Of a stretch of DNA of 64,000 nt, positions 20,466 to 49,849 are shown one piece after another. Origin of the DNA: Elephas maximus indicus (lineage: Eukaryota; Chordata; Mammalia; Proboscidea; Elephantidae). Below the pieces are notes generated by a model. That model was not told the DNA's origin. It saw only the letters and a list, made by a program, of their open reading frames with translations, and made no database searches. The first letter of the stretch is position 1. Each line of letters starts with the position of its first letter. The position numbers and the translations under genes were made by a program. The stretch lies in assembly GCF_024166365.1 (NCBI RefSeq), contig NC_064819.1, positions 152,774,293 to 152,838,292 of the forward strand. Reading direction: 5' to 3'.

Positions 20466-22238
20466 AGAAAGGGGAGGATAAAAGGGTTGGCAGAGATTTT
20501 ATTAAAGACTGAAAACGGTTTATAATTACTGTGCGTACTTTGAAAGTTACAGAAATTATGTGAAGTGGAATTACCTGAATTTCCAGCAGTAAAAAAAGAT
20601 TCATGACTCCCAAAACAGAAGAAAGGGGATGTCTGAAGTGCTAGTTAGCAATGAAGTGACTAGGGAGCAAAAGGGCAAAGCAGTGTGCAACTCAATGCTT
20701 GGTTAGTTCCTACCCTCACAAAGCTTTTAATGCTGAATTAGCAGCAGTGGAGCCAATGGAATCCAAGTGTTGTTTGAAAGCAGCCTTTAGGTGATGCAGC
20801 TCCACTTTCCAACATGGACATTCACATAAAAGCACCCCCCAAAATTATTAAAGAGTGTCAGTTATATTTGACCACTGGCAGCTCAGAGCTCTTTATCAGG
20901 TACCATTCATAAATGAGATATTTTAGAAAATAAATTTTTCATCCATTATTTTTAAATGGTATTTTTTTTAAATCTCATTTAGTAGATTATATGGTAACAG
21001 TAGAGAATTATGAAGTGTAAAATACCAAAATTGTTAGATATATATATTAAAAATTATAATAAATATACCAACAAAACTAAAACATTTTAGTATTTATAAT
21101 TCAACTACATTGAAAATTAAGGCTGAAATGTTATCACTTGCAATGATGTTAAAGAATTTTTTCCCTGAAGTCCTTATGAAATTACATAAATATTTCATAA
21201 TGCCTTGAAATTTAAATAATGTTCCTTTTCATTTTTCAAATATAAGATTACCAGAAGAGGCTGACTTTTTATAGCTATGTCAATTCTGAAGAGGTTTTCA
21301 ACAGAATACTTTTTCTTAAGGTGTAAAGTATTACTACAAATTAGATACTGCCTCAAGGGCTTAATAGGAATGGTTCTTAATTCCCACACCTCACCCTTCC
21401 CACACTCACATACGCCCCCACACCAAAAACCATTAAAACGTTCTTACTATTAAAATAAGTAGTCTATCAGTTGGGGCTTTGAAGACTATACTGAGATTGG
21501 TGTTGAAATTAAAGTCAATTTAAATCCATACTATTAGGAGTAAGAAAACCAGAATGTAGTTTTCTTTAGTACAACAGGTACTCATAGGCAAAGTTTTTAT
21601 TGTTTTCCTCAGTCTACCTCTATAGTCCTCTATGAAGCTATTTCTAAAAAGCACGCAGTACTTAGACGTTTTGTCAGTAGACTTACACTCCTAGACTAGA
21701 GAGGTTGTATTTTTGCATGTTTCAATTACACTATTTGAGGAACTACTCATCTTACGCAAGCTGAAATACACAAAAGATAAAACAGCAGTCAACATGCAGT
21801 CGACTCATTTCTAGGGCTAAATACTGATTACTGATTAGGAATTTCCTCACCTTAAGTGACTGACTCTTTAAATTTTCTACTGGCATTCTGAAATAACCTA
21901 AAAATTCAGTTATTTTCCTAATATACAGTCAGGATATTCTCCATGGCTTTAATTTGTAATCTATTTACTAGTTTATAAAACAACAAATCTTGGTTGATTA
22001 TGGATTTCTGCTTTACGCAGACATATACTTAATAATCACATAATACTTTTAAAAATGGTAACCAACAACTCACTGAGTATCCATCTACCTCCTCAAGTTG
22101 ATACTACTTCTTTCCACAAGTTCAGAGTTAAGGTACATTCCTAGAATGAGTCAAGAAAGACTAATCATATAATCATTTCCCTGAAAACGGAACAAAAACA
22201 CTTATGAAAATACTAAACTACTACTATTGGACATGATC

Positions 22239-22395
22239 CAAAAAACCAAACCTGTTGCCATTGAGTCAATTCTGACTCATAGAGATCCTATTGGACAGAA
22301 CAGAATTCCCCATGGTTTACAAGAAGCGGTTTGTGGATTTGAATTGCTGGCCTTCTGGTTAGCAGTTGAACTCATAACCGCTGCGCCACAAGGGC
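22239..22395 (-). mobile_element. AfroSINE
   Basis: 'accaaacctgttgccattgagtcaattctgactcatag' tail to 'ataaccgctgcgccacaagggc' head. Flanks are unclear. Confidence 0.85.
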
Positions 22396-22799
22396 ATGTT
22401 CATCTATACTTATTTTTTATTCAACTTTTCTTTGTGTGTTTCCTTTAGATAAAATGGTACTTGTCATATTTTAAGTACTGTTTTAAGTTGAATCAACTTG
22501 GACTATGTAACATTTCTGTGAGGGACTACTACATTTCTAAACGGGTTATTTTACTTGACTCAACTATCTTTGTATTGAATTGGCCTAATTTTATGAACAT
22601 CTTTTTAAAGGTGTACACGATGTAAATTTTCCAGGGTGCCTAATTCAGAACCTGACAGGCCAATGCCAGAATTAATACTATGATACTAAGTATCCTATTT
22701 TCATCAAGGGAATGATGCTAAAATGCATAATCCCCATTAAAAACTTGTAACTTTTCTAATCAATTACGTACCTAAATTAAAGAAAAAAAGTTTAATGCC

Positions 22800-23010
22800 T
22801 ACTCCATACTTGGTACTGTGCTGGGCATCTTTTAACACTGAACAACTCCACGGGACAGATACATCCCCATTTTAGAGATTACGAAGCTGAGTCTCAAATT
22901 TGCTAAATAATTTGCTCAAGGCTGCATAGCTAGTAAATGGATGTGTGGAATTAAAACTGAGTTCTGACTCCAAACCCATACATGTATCACTGAACCACGT
23001 GTCTTGAAAC
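22800..23010 (-). repeat. MIR element (antisense)
   Basis: 'tggtactgtgctgggcatc', 'ccccattttagagattacgaagctgag', 'aatttgctcaaggctgcatagctagtaaatgg' follow antisense MIR order. Confidence 0.75.
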
Positions 23011-24237
23011 CGATGGGAGTTGTGGGCTTGTTTCAAAGTACAATAAAACTACGTACCTATCTTTTGACAACTGCAGACAGCAGTATGGCATTTAATTTCA
23101 CAGGGCCCAGACCTCCTGAGGCTCTGAGTCCATGATACCAGGTTAAGATTCCCCTGCACCCAACCATGCTGCATATGTAGCATGTATTTATCTACACAGG
23201 TAACCTTAATATTCTGTCACTCTATTTGGAGAAAAAAAAATTTTAAACTACAAATAATTACAATTTTAATGTAGTTTAGAAGAACTATAAAAGTATTTCT
23301 AAATCCATCTTCTTAAATGTTGACTAGTTTTGCCTACTGCAATGGAATTAGAATAAAGGCAGCAATTCTTAGCCATTTATTTGTAATGCACCATGTCACC
23401 TGAACAGTTGTATCTCAAACATTACAAATAATATTTAAAGTCCCAAAACTAGTAACTTGCATTTTAATATATAAATTAGAGCAAATTAAAAGTTATCTCT
23501 TTAAAACAGCATCATTCTCAACTGCATGTAACCTCAAATGCTACCTTGGGTGTTAGAGAAAGAGGTAGACGCCTCAGTTTTGGCACTGAGGGTATCCACG
23601 GAAATGCTCCTATTGATCACCATTCCTTTCTTAATTTAAAAGAAAAAAAAAAAAAAGGTAGGAACCACTGGTTTGCAATATAAATAATAAGAATCCCCCA
23701 CCACCACCACATCCCCACATAAGTTAGCCCAGCAACACAAGACTAAATCCTAGGCTCCAAATAAAGTTTTGGGCAAACTCCCTCCCCCATTATGTGTTAT
23801 GAGCCACAAAATAGAACTCCAGCCTTTCTGCTAAACAAATTTGTGCATCATTCATGGGGAGAAAGAAAACAGAAGCAGCTGATAGTGGCCATCTTTATTT
23901 TCTTTGATATTAATTTATCCCCTATAATCTTGAACAAATGGAGGTAGGTAGTATCTCCACATTAAACTTTGGAAGTACCTAATACATATTCTTTAATAAC
24001 AGATGTCTGAAATAAAAACATTTGCTTTATTAACAATCTTAGCCTAAGTATCCTTTCTTAAATCATCCAAGAAACAAAAGAGAACCCTAGAATACAGATA
24101 TTCCCCGAAGACAACTTTCCAAGGTACCCAGCACAGCTGCCAATCCATTTTCTCCCAGAATCATAGAACCCATTTTCACTGAAGCCTACAGTCAATTCTT
24201 TTTCAAATTCTATTCTCCCCTTCCCCTATACAAATTT

Positions 24238-24437
24238 TCTTACCCACTGCCATTAAGTTGATTCTAACTCACAGCAACCCTGTAGGACAGAGAACTACCC
24301 TAAAGGGTTTCCAAGGCTGTAATCTTTACAGAAGCAGACTGCCACATCTTTCTCCCGTGGAGTAGCTGGTGGGTTCCAACTGCCAACCTTTTGGTTAGCA
24401 GCCAAGCACTTAACCACTGTGCCACCAGGGCTCCTTA
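24238..24437 (-). mobile_element. AfroSINE, long form
   Basis: 'cccactgccattaagttgattctaactcacagcaaccc' tail, 'aatctttacagaagcagactgcc' middle, 'gccaccagggctcc' head. Lies in the possible SRSF12 3' UTR. Confidence 0.88.
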
Positions 24438-24484
24438 AAATTAATTAAGCACATATCTGTCCAAGATTTCTTTCTTCCTATAAG

Positions 24485-24690
24485 ACACATCATAGTAGTT
24501 AGGGAGGGGCACACTGCAGATCAGCTCCCCACAGCTCCAAAACTTAATGGCTATGTAACCTCGTACATGTAACTTATAGTTCCCTCATCTGCAATAGCAT
24601 TCATAAGGTTGTTGTGATGAAATAAATGAGTAAATAACATAAAACCTACAGAGCAACACCAAGCACAAAGTAAAGGCTCAAAAAAGTTTG
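24485..24690 (+). repeat. MIR element
   Basis: 'aacttaatggctatgtaacctcg', 'ttccctcatctgcaatagc', 'aaggttgttgtgatgaaataaatgag' in MIR order. Confidence 0.65.
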
Positions 24691-26467
24691 AGTTATTATT
24701 CCAGATTTTCCATCAAACCAAATTATTACCCTCCTAAGCAGCCTTGGGATACAACAGAAAATCAAATCAGAGGTAAATCAAAGGATTAAACATATTCAGA
24801 AACATTGACTTGTTAACTTTTTACTAAGAGATGCTAACTTGTTAATGCAGAATAAAGACACTATAATCAATTCCTAGTTATTATAGAAAATTACTGCATA
24901 TACATGTGTGAACCCAAACATTAATATGTCTTATTCTTTCTTCTGGCTATCCTTGAAATTTTCAATAGTGCCACATAATTTTATAATTAAATTGTATTAG
25001 AGCTAAACATTTCAGAGACTTGTAGTTTTGAAATAAATTTTGCTATGATTAAACAGAGAAATCTATTCAGAAAGTATAGTCTACACAAATTTATGGTACT
25101 TGTCCAAATATTACCAGTGTACAAATTATTTTAAAAAGTTGTTTCTTACACACAGCATCATCTAAAATGCAAAGAAAAAAGGAACTTGCATTCAAAACAA
25201 ATAGAAGCAATACTTGCTTCCATATGCTAAAAAATGTAAAAGTTTTTCTTAAGCATTCTAGATATAAATATTAACTGTGTAAGCTGAGAACTTTTAATAA
25301 TATAATTCAACAAGGTACACAAGGAGAGTTCTATAAATATATCTCCTACAATAATCATATGCAAAAACCATTTTATCACAAGTACTACCAAAACCCTCTC
25401 TGTAAAACATAAACTACAAACACATTTTTAAAGAAAAGTTCTCAGTTATAACACCTAGAAAAGCAATAAATATCAACAAAGTTATTTCATTTAAAAAAAA
25501 TTAAGGGAAGTGTAACATAAAATCCAAATTCTGCAAGGTGTTTTTTGAGGATGTAGTCGAGTTTCATAATACAAGGTACTAACACTGTTTCAAAAATAAT
25601 AATGAGACTTATTCTGTACAATTTCAAGTCTTAACCTAGAGCTCTAAAACAAAAAAAATTAACAGATGAAAAGTAGGTATGTAGAAATAATGGTATAAAA
25701 TATGATTTTATATAAAATGTACCACTTTGCAAATATGTAAGGCTTAATATGAATATTTCTGGATTGTGAGAGTTGTGCACTGTAATTTTTTGAAAAGCAG
25801 TCTTAAACCATTCAAAATTCAGTATTTCTAAAAGGCTCTGACATTTCTAATATGGGCATGGTACAGAATGCAATTTAATATGAATTTTTCTATGTTGTTC
25901 CACCCAATAAAATTAAAACTTTCTGTGAGCTCAGAAGAAAACGGATCTTTGAATGCCTGGTTATCTACATTAATTCTATTTTGATATTAGTATTTTGTAT
26001 TTTAAACTAATATTCAACAGAAATTGGCCCAAGTTGAAACAGAAGACAAAAAATAGACACAAGGTATCAAACAGTTTGTCTGCTCTATGCAATTATATAG
26101 TCACAGTTAACTTTTTACAGGAAAGTAGAAGTGCTTTAAAGTAAAAAATATTTTTGTAAAAGGTATTACTAATACTTAATATCCAACTAGAATTTTCTAA
26201 AATGGTTCCATTTTATCCATTTCCTGTTTAAGTACCTTCTGCCACAACATAAAAAAAAAAAAAAGTCCACGAAATAGGTGACATCAGACACATAATTTAT
26301 GGCAAAGGGCCTTTAAGTTGAAACCAAATCTACAGAGATTTTATTTCTTGCATATGCACAAACTAGTTATCAACTCACAATTTCTGTAAGCCTTGAAGAA
26401 TTTTTATTTAACATAGTAAGAGGCTTAGTAACATATTAAAGACTATATAGTGCTCTTCTGCTGCTGT

Positions 26468-43420
<16,953 letters not shown>

Positions 43421-43671
43421 TGAAGGAGGTAGACCGGATTCACGAGGGTCTGCGGACTGAGAGGGCAGAAGGCGTTAAACCGCCAGATGGCCTGGCCGCC
43501 TTAGGAGCCTCTTCGTCACTGTATCTTCAGCCGAAGACGTTGACAATTGTTAAGCCTCCTGCACCACTAGTCTTGAGCCTTACGCATACTAATTTAGGTC
43601 TCTCTCTTTTTTGGTGTTTTGATTGTTCACTTATTCCCACTCATACTTAGGGCATAGCATTCAAATGTGAG

Positions 43672-43855
43672 TACTTTCATTCAGATACTTATTGAGCACC
43701 TGCTGTATGCCAGGCACAGTTCTAGGTGTGGGACACAGCAGTCAGTGAACGAAACAGGCTAAATTCCAACCCTTATGGAGCTTACATTTTAGAGCGGGCA
43801 TAGACAATGCACGGATGAGTACATGATATAGAAGAAAGCCATTAAAATGCTGTGG
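43672..43855 (-). repeat. L2 3' end (antisense)
   Basis: 'ttattgagcacctgctgtatgccaggcacagttctagg.. tatggagcttacattttag' is the classic antisense L2 end. 43421-43671, between it and the CpG island, holds nothing I recognise. Confidence 0.85.
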
Positions 43856-44010
43856 CAATTAAGCAAATGATTTCTGCCCCCTCCAAATGTTGTAGCCTAG
43901 ACCCTTCTAGTTATGTTTCTGCCTTAAGATTTGCACAAGTGGTTGGCAGAGCCCTTGACTTAGGGTTGGTACAGTAACCAGGTAACTCAAGTATTAATAG
44001 CACCCCCCTT

Positions 44011-44565
44011 GGCAGCAGTCAAGAAATCAAAAGACCCATTCCATTGGGTAAATCAGCAAAAGTCCTCTTCAAGGTGGTGAAGAGCAAAGATGCCACCTTG
44101 AAGAGTAAGGTGTGCCTGACCCAAGCCATGGTATTTCCAATTGGATCATATGCATCTGAAAGCTGGCCAATGAATAAGGAAGACCGAAGTAGAATTGACG
44201 CCTTTGAATTGTGTCAGCGAAGAATATTGAATATACCATGGACTGTCAAAAGAACGAACAGATCTGTCTTGGAAGAAGTACAGCGAGAATGCTCCTTAGA
44301 GGCAAGGATGGCGAAACTGCGTCTTACATACTTTGGACATGTTGTCGGGAGGGATCAGTCGCTGGAAAAGGACATCATGCTTGGCAGAGTACAGGGTCAG
44401 CAGAAAAGAGGAAGACCCTCAATGAAGTGGATTGACACAGTGTCTGCAACAATGAGCTCAAGCATGACAACCATTGTAAGGATGGCTCAGGACCGGGCAG
44501 TGTTTCGTTTTGTCGCACATAGGGTCACTATGAGTCGGAACCAACTTGACAGCACCTAACAACAA
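44011..44565 (+). mobile_element. RTE/BovB-like LINE 3' fragment with open 171-codon remnant
   Basis: Frame 44044-44559 stays open to the natural end of the RTE polyprotein (RIDAFELCQRRILNIPW, TYFGHVVGRDQSLEKDIMLG, KRGRPSMKWIDT). That is the region C-terminal to the reverse transcriptase; no catalytic domain is included, so it is not functional. CCCTT at 44006-44010 and 44566-44570 is a likely target duplication. The tail reads CTAACAACAA. Confidence 0.88.
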
Positions 44566-44723
44566 CCCTTGCACTCTCAGAAGTGGTCTGGTTTGGAGGA
44601 TAAATGATATGGTGACCCTACCTAGCCCACAGCCCTCTCAAAAACTGTAAGATGGTCCCAAAGTCTTCTGGAACAGTGGTCATTTATTCATTCAAAAACA
44701 AAATTGCTACAGCACCCATGAAA

Positions 44724-45242
44724 GCAGCAGTCAAGAAATCAAAAGACGCATGGCATTGGGCAAATGGACTGTGAAAGACCTCTTTAAAGTGTTGAAAAGC
44801 AAAAATGTCACCTTGAGGACTAAGGTGCACCTAACCCAAGCCATGATGTTTTCACTTGCCTCATATGCATGCGAAAGCTGAAGAATAACGCCTTTGAAGT
44901 GTGGTGTTAGCAAAGAATATCGACTATACCATGGACTGGCAAAAGAACCAACAAAGCTGCCTTGGAAGACATATAAACAGAATGCTCCTTGGAAGCAAGG
45001 ATGACGAGACTCATATCAGGAGGGGTCAGTCCCTGGAGAAGGACATCATGATCGGTAAAGAAGAGGGTCGGCGAAAAAGAGGAAGACCCTCAACAGGATG
45101 TATTGACATAGTGGCAGCAACAATGGGCTCAAGCATAGCAACGATTGTGAGGATGGCACAAGACTTGGCATTGTTTCATTCTGCTGTGAATAGGGTCGCT
45201 ATGAGTCAGAACAGACTTGACCACACCTAACAACAAAAACAA
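44724..45242 (+). mobile_element. Second RTE 3' fragment, same orientation and 5' start point
   Basis: Begins at the same RTE position as the copy at 44011 (GCAGCAGTCAAGAAATC) and ends with the same ACAACAA-type tail. It has frameshifts and an internal deletion near 45010, so its frame is broken. Confidence 0.85.
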
Positions 45243-45249
45243 CAGCACA

Positions 45250-45640
45250 GCAGGCACAGAGCTAGGCTGGAAATACCATGACTGAGGGGGAAAAACTAGG
45301 ATTCCTGTTTTCATGGAGCTTACAATGTGGTAGGGAATTAGAATCTAATAATCAGACTAATGAAGATACAAACTGTTAAGGGCTCTGAAAAGAACCATAT
45401 GATGTTGAGACAGGACCTTATGGATGTGCAGAGCAGAGTTAGAAGGTCAGTGAACTTTTCCCTGAAGATGTTTTGGAGAGAGATTTGAAGAATAAAGAAG
45501 AAGCAATTTGTGCAGTGGAACAGAATGCGCAAAGGCCTTGAGACAATGGGGGAAATGAAAAAGCAGAAGCACAAAGCTGGAGAATAGGAGAGTGAGACTG
45601 GAAGAGCAGACAGGGGCTTATCATAAAATTTTGGAACGCT
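45250..45640 (-). repeat. L2 fragment (antisense)
   Basis: 'tttcatggagcttacaatgtggtag', 'gtgaacttttccctgaagatg', 'gcgcaaaggccttgagacaatgggg' follow antisense L2. Confidence 0.65.
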
Positions 45641-45644
45641 AAGT

Positions 45645-46066
45645 TACTAGTTTCCTAGGGCTGCTGTAACAGATTACCACAAATTTAGTGGCTAAAAAAG
45701 AAATTTACTCTTTCTCAGTTCTGGAGGCCAGAAGTCTGAAATCAAGGTATCAGCAGGACCAAGCTCCCTCTCGAAGATCCTAGGGGAAAATTCTTCCTTG
45801 CCTCTTCCAGCTTCTGATTGCTGTAGCTGTTCCTTGGCTTGTGGCTCTAATATCTGTCTTTGTCTTCATATGGCCTTCTCTGTGTTTTGTCTTCTGTCTC
45901 ATAAGGACACTTGTCATTGGATTTAGGGCCCACCTATTTACTCCACATGATTTCATGTTGAGATCCTTAATTATATCTGCAAAGACCCTTTTTTCAAATA
46001 AAGTCACTGGTACTGGGGGTTAGGACTTGGACATACCCTTTGGGAAACAACCATTCTACCCACTAC
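45645..46066 (-). mobile_element. MLT1-type MaLR LTR
   Basis: 'ttcctagggctgctgtaacagattaccac' to 'accattctacccactaca'. Body motifs 'ggatttagggcccacc' and 'tctgcaaagaccc' match antisense MLT1. Confidence 0.8.
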
Positions 46067-46177
46067 ACTGATGTTGAGAAAAGAGGACAAGGCAACCTGG
46101 TAGGTGGCAAAAGTCATTAATAAATCTGTTCTCTGACATATTGTTAAGGGGGAAAAGCAGGTTACTAGAAACTATGT

Positions 46178-46373
46178 CTGTTGTTAGCTGCCATTGAGTC
46201 AGCCCCCAACTCATGGTGACCCCCCATGCACAAGGGAATGAAATGCTACATCATAGCAACACAGAAGCCTCCACTGACAAGTGGATGCTGACTGCACACA
46301 TTGGCCAGGAATCAAACCCATGTCTCTCACATGGAAGGCGATAATTCTACCACTGAACCACCACTGTCCCCCA
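46178..46373 (-). mobile_element. SINE with tRNA-Gly-like head and RTE-like tail
   Basis: At 46299-46371 the antisense of a tRNA-Gly(GCC)-like sequence is visible (TTGGCCAGGAATC.., TTCTACCACTGAACCACC). The tail at 46178-46230 reads TTGTTAGCTGCCATTGAGTC, the AfroSINE/RTE type. The head differs from the usual AfroSINE. A second copy lies at 59716-60057. Confidence 0.7.
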
Positions 46374-46856
46374 AGACACTAGTATGAGCCTATTTAGTTA
46401 AAAAAAAAAAAAAATTTACATGTATATGATACATGTATTGGGGTTTTTTTTATACGTATATATACATATACACATGTAATAATTTTTTTCTGAGTAGAGG
46501 CATTACATTCTGATTTTTACTTTCTTCCTACCTTTTAGTACTGTCAGGTTTTTTTTTTGTTTCGTAAGTGCTTGATAGAGTCCTTTACAGTTTGAAAAAC
46601 AGCTGTAGTATGAGTATGTGAAAGATTTAGTGTTGTCTCCAACTTGCCAGAGGATTCCTAAGGAATATACAACTGGCAAAATTTGACAGTTGTTTCATAA
46701 CTCTACCCCCTTTTTACATCAAAGTTTAATGTTTTGTACTTTGCAGCAACTACTACTTAACTTTCCATTTTTTAGACTTTTCACTTTTTAAATGACAGTC
46801 TATTTAATGTGACTTAATTTTTCCCCTAAGAGAGATAGACTTTGATATGACAGTGG

Positions 46857-47510
46857 TGTTACTGGAAAATAGCCTCGGTTCTTGTCTTCGGCGTAGGAAA
46901 GAATTCAAACACTGAGACAAATAGTGTCAAGCAAGCAGAGGTTTATTAGCTAGCAGAAGGTTAGTAGCAAAAGTATACTTGACTAGGGAGCATCAAGCAG
47001 GCTACTCAAATAGAGAGTCCGTCCGAGTGCCCCATAGTCGTTTTCTTAGTGTTTTATACCCTTTTTCTCTTATCACGCTCCCTGTTAACGTTTAACAGCC
47101 AAGTCAGGGACCCCTGTAGAGACTATTTCCTTGGCTTACCATTTAATTACCAAGTTAGGGACCAATTCCTTGGCTCAACATTTAACTACGTAGGGACCAT
47201 CTTGCTGCGGAACGTCACCATCCCATCTCTTCCTTCTCCCGAGTGAAAGCTGTCCTCCTCCCCCGTGCAAAAGTAGTTTAGGAAAATGGGTGTATGGGAC
47301 AAAAAACTGATTTGGCCTTTTGTCTCTGGTTTCTGAAAATAGCATTTGGAATCCCCCAGCAATCCAAAGTGTGTTTGTTTTTCTACCATAGCCAGGCAAC
47401 ACTTAAATGTTTGCAAATGAAGTGGATGCCCAAGTACTACACCTGGTAAAATAACTTCAGGAAAAAAGATGGGCATGATGGAATCAGTTATGCATATCCA
47501 GTGATTCAGT
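46857..47510 (-). mobile_element. Endogenous retrovirus LTR (antisense), right end uncertain
   Basis: Opens TGTTACTGG. The antisense polyadenylation signal (GTTTATTAG) near 46941 is followed by GC-richer U3-like sequence. A GTGG before the start could be half of a 4-bp duplication. No coding region. Confidence 0.55.
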
Positions 47511-47556
47511 CAATCATTGAGTACGTATTAAGGCCCCAGGCATATATATTTACAAA

Positions 47557-47643
47557 GGAGCCCTGGTGGCCCAGTTAAGTAAGTGCTCAACTGTTAACCT
47601 AAAGATTGGAGGTTCAAACTCAACCAGCAGCTCTGAGGTCTTT
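47557..47643 (+). mobile_element. AfroSINE head fragment
   Basis: 'ggagccctggtggcccagttaag' and 'ttggaggttcaaactcaacc'; the 3' half is missing. Confidence 0.75.
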
Positions 47644-47701
47644 CTATGGGCACCTAACAACAAAATGCAAATACATTGTGGCCCAAATAACTATTATAAA
47701 G

Positions 47702-48130
47702 TGATAGCCAACACAGCCGGGAGCTACTTGGCTCCTCATGTCCATTAGCAAACAAATCTTTAGGTGATGGTGATGGGTGTGGCTCAATTGGGAGCTGCTC
47801 AGACCTAGCCCAACTTGCTCCCTCCTGTCCATTGTCCTCAAAGCTCTGGGTGTAGCTTAAGCCAGTCAAACCCAGTTTACTAGCCTCTGTGTCAAAGAAA
47901 AAAAATGCAACTTGTCTTACTGCGCCTGTGCACCGTGGTAACCAATGTAGTCCATAAAGTTTGTGTGTACGTCCTTGTGAGAGACCGTACAAAAGGTTCT
48001 GCTTCCCTTTGTTTCAAAGCTTCTCCTTGCTACTTGCCTGTGGGCTTGCAATAAACACTCTTCCTCACTCCTCACCTGGGTGTTCCTTCTTTGAGGAAGC
48101 TGCACTGAGCAGAACCTGCCTTAGGTAACA
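47702..48130 (+). mobile_element. Solo LTR of a class I-like endogenous retrovirus, 4-bp duplication
   Basis: AAAG at 47698-47701 and 48131-48134 flanks TGATAGCC .. TTAGGTAACA. The AATAAA signal is near 48051 (TTGCAATAAACAC). The same family occurs inverted at 48842-50850. No retroviral genes remain. Confidence 0.85.
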
Positions 48131-48134
48131 AAAG

Positions 48135-48841
48135 GACCTTGAACTTTGAGCTTCTGGATTGATGATGTGTGTAGAAGGACCTGCACATCTCTGGGGGACG
48201 TGAAGGTCCTTGCTGAAAGTTTCCAGACCTCACCTGGCATCTCTTCGTGTATATTCTTTTGTGGCTATATTAAAAAGGTTATACATTATGCTCTTTTAAG
48301 AACTATACGGGATCAAAGTGGGAACAGCAACTTGAAAGATTAGATAGGAACCTTAGAGGGCAGTGAGTTTACGTTAATGAATAGGAACAAGTCAGAAAAG
48401 GAAGGCGAAAAGGGTGCACAACTTGAATGTAATCAATGTCACTGAATTGCACATGTAGAAACTGTTGAATTGGTGCATGTTTTGCTGCGTATATTCTCAA
48501 CAACAAAAGTTTATAGTGAGTATAGCTCTTTCTGTGAGTTCTGTGAGTCTTCCTAGCAAATTATCCAAACTACCAGGGACCATGAGGACCAGCAGGGCCT
48601 GGCATCCGCCTATTTGACAGTTGATTACGATGACAGAATCTTAACTTGTGAAGACCCCACCCTTGGGTGGCTGGTGGACAGAAGAAAGCTGTGAAGCAGT
48701 CATTTCGTAAAGACCTAACTCTGGGTGGTTAAGATTAGTGAGAAAATGCCAGTTCGGTGGCTGGTGTCAGAGAAGTAGAAAGCAGGGATGTGGATTATCT
48801 GCACATTTTGGGGACTGGCCTTGTGTCAGTTATTATTAAAA
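48135..48841 (+). mobile_element. ERVL/MLT2-like LTR remnant holding an L1 tail
   Basis: Left part ends 'tgtatattcttttgtggctatatt'. Right part resumes after 48505 with 'tttctgtgagttctgtgagtcttcctagcaaattatcc', a known ERVL LTR end pattern. The L1 tail at 48276-48505 sits between. Confidence 0.45.
48276..48505 (+). mobile_element. L1 3' UTR tail
   Basis: 'ttttaagaactatacgggatcaaagtgggaacagcaacttg' to 'ttctcaacaacaaaag', matching 2615-2820. Confidence 0.7.
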
Positions 48842-49620
48842 TGTTACCCAAAACAGGTCCTGCTCAGTGCAGCTTCTCATCAATAAAGGCACACCGAGGC
48901 AAAAAGGGAGGAAGAGCGTTTATTGCAAGCACACACGCAAGGAGCAGGAAACCCTGGTGGTGTAGTGGTTAAAAGCTATGGCTGCTAACCAAAAGGCTCG
49001 CAGTTCAAATCCATTAGGCACTCCTTGTGTTACTGGGATAAGTTTCTTGCCTCTCACTAGTCAAGAATGAGCAGGTAAGGCCATAGTTTTCCACACGAGC
49101 AACGCTTACCATCATCTCACAGAACAAAAGACAGCCCGAATTTTTAAAAAGTTCTTGGGCAAGAAAAGATTCATGTTTATTCATAGGCACGGGCAGGGAT
49201 ATGTTAACTAAGTTGCACATGCAGCAGCTTTCCAAGATGGCTTCTGTCCCAGAGGCCTCTTGGATTTGTAGCAGGACTTATTATGGGGTGTCGCGCCCAT
49301 GCAGTCTCTTGCTCCCAGGGTTCGATTCCCTGGCTGGGGCTGTAGCCCCTCAGTGCCTCTAGTGGAAGGTTGCTCAGCGGTCACAGGTGGATGTTCTGCT
49401 CATGTTCCTGGGCCTGGTTTTCTCCAGCTGCTTCTGAAAGGCAACTTTAAACAAGTTTGCGGGCTATTTGTAGACACCTGCCCCATTGACCCGGGGAATG
49501 GCTTTGTTTCTGTGCCCTGACCCATTTCTTGTTACTTTGTTTGCAGATTTGGGGGCCTCTCTGTTCTCTGTCTTACTAAGTCTCTATGTTCCACACTCAA
49601 CCCTCTATTACCTCCCTGAT

Positions 49621-49780
49621 CCAAAACCCACTGCCATGGAGTTGATTCCGACTCATAGCGACCATATAGCACAGAGTAAAACTGCCCCATAAAGTTTCCA
49701 AGGAGCGCCTGGTGGATTTGAACTGACAACCTCTTGGTTAACAGCTGTAGCACTTAACTACTACGCCACCGGGGTTTCCG
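49621..49780 (-). mobile_element. AfroSINE with perfect 10-bp target duplication
   Basis: CCTCCCTGAT at 49611-49620 and 49781-49790 flanks it. Confidence 0.93.
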
Positions 49781-49790
49781 CCTCCCTGAT

Positions 49791-49849
49791 AAAAAACCCA
49801 AAACCAAACCCAGTGCAGTCGAGTCAATTCCGACTCATAGCAACCCTAT
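49791..49849 (-). mobile_element. AfroSINE 3' end fragment
   Basis: 'aaaccaaacccagtgcagtcgagtcaattccgactcatag'; the head is missing. It directly follows the duplication of the preceding SINE. Confidence 0.75.

Larger units (their letters stand above)
23011..26467 (-). other. SRSF12: Downstream of the SRSF12 stop: probable 3' UTR, extent unknown
   Basis: This AT-rich sequence holds several minus-strand AATAAA signals, the nearest at about 26403-26408 and 26340-26345 (read as TTTATT here), with others near 24.03 kb. A SINE at 24238-24437 and a MIR near 24.5 kb interrupt it. Which polyadenylation site is used cannot be decided from sequence. Confidence 0.45.

Noticed and set aside
44044-44559. 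171-codon frame as a host gene
   Set aside because: It is the C-terminal part of an RTE LINE polyprotein with a probable target duplication and LINE tail.
46420-46485. AT-rich palindromic stretch as an origin or attachment site
   Set aside because: Ordinary low-complexity (TA)n/(CATA)n sequence with no supporting context.
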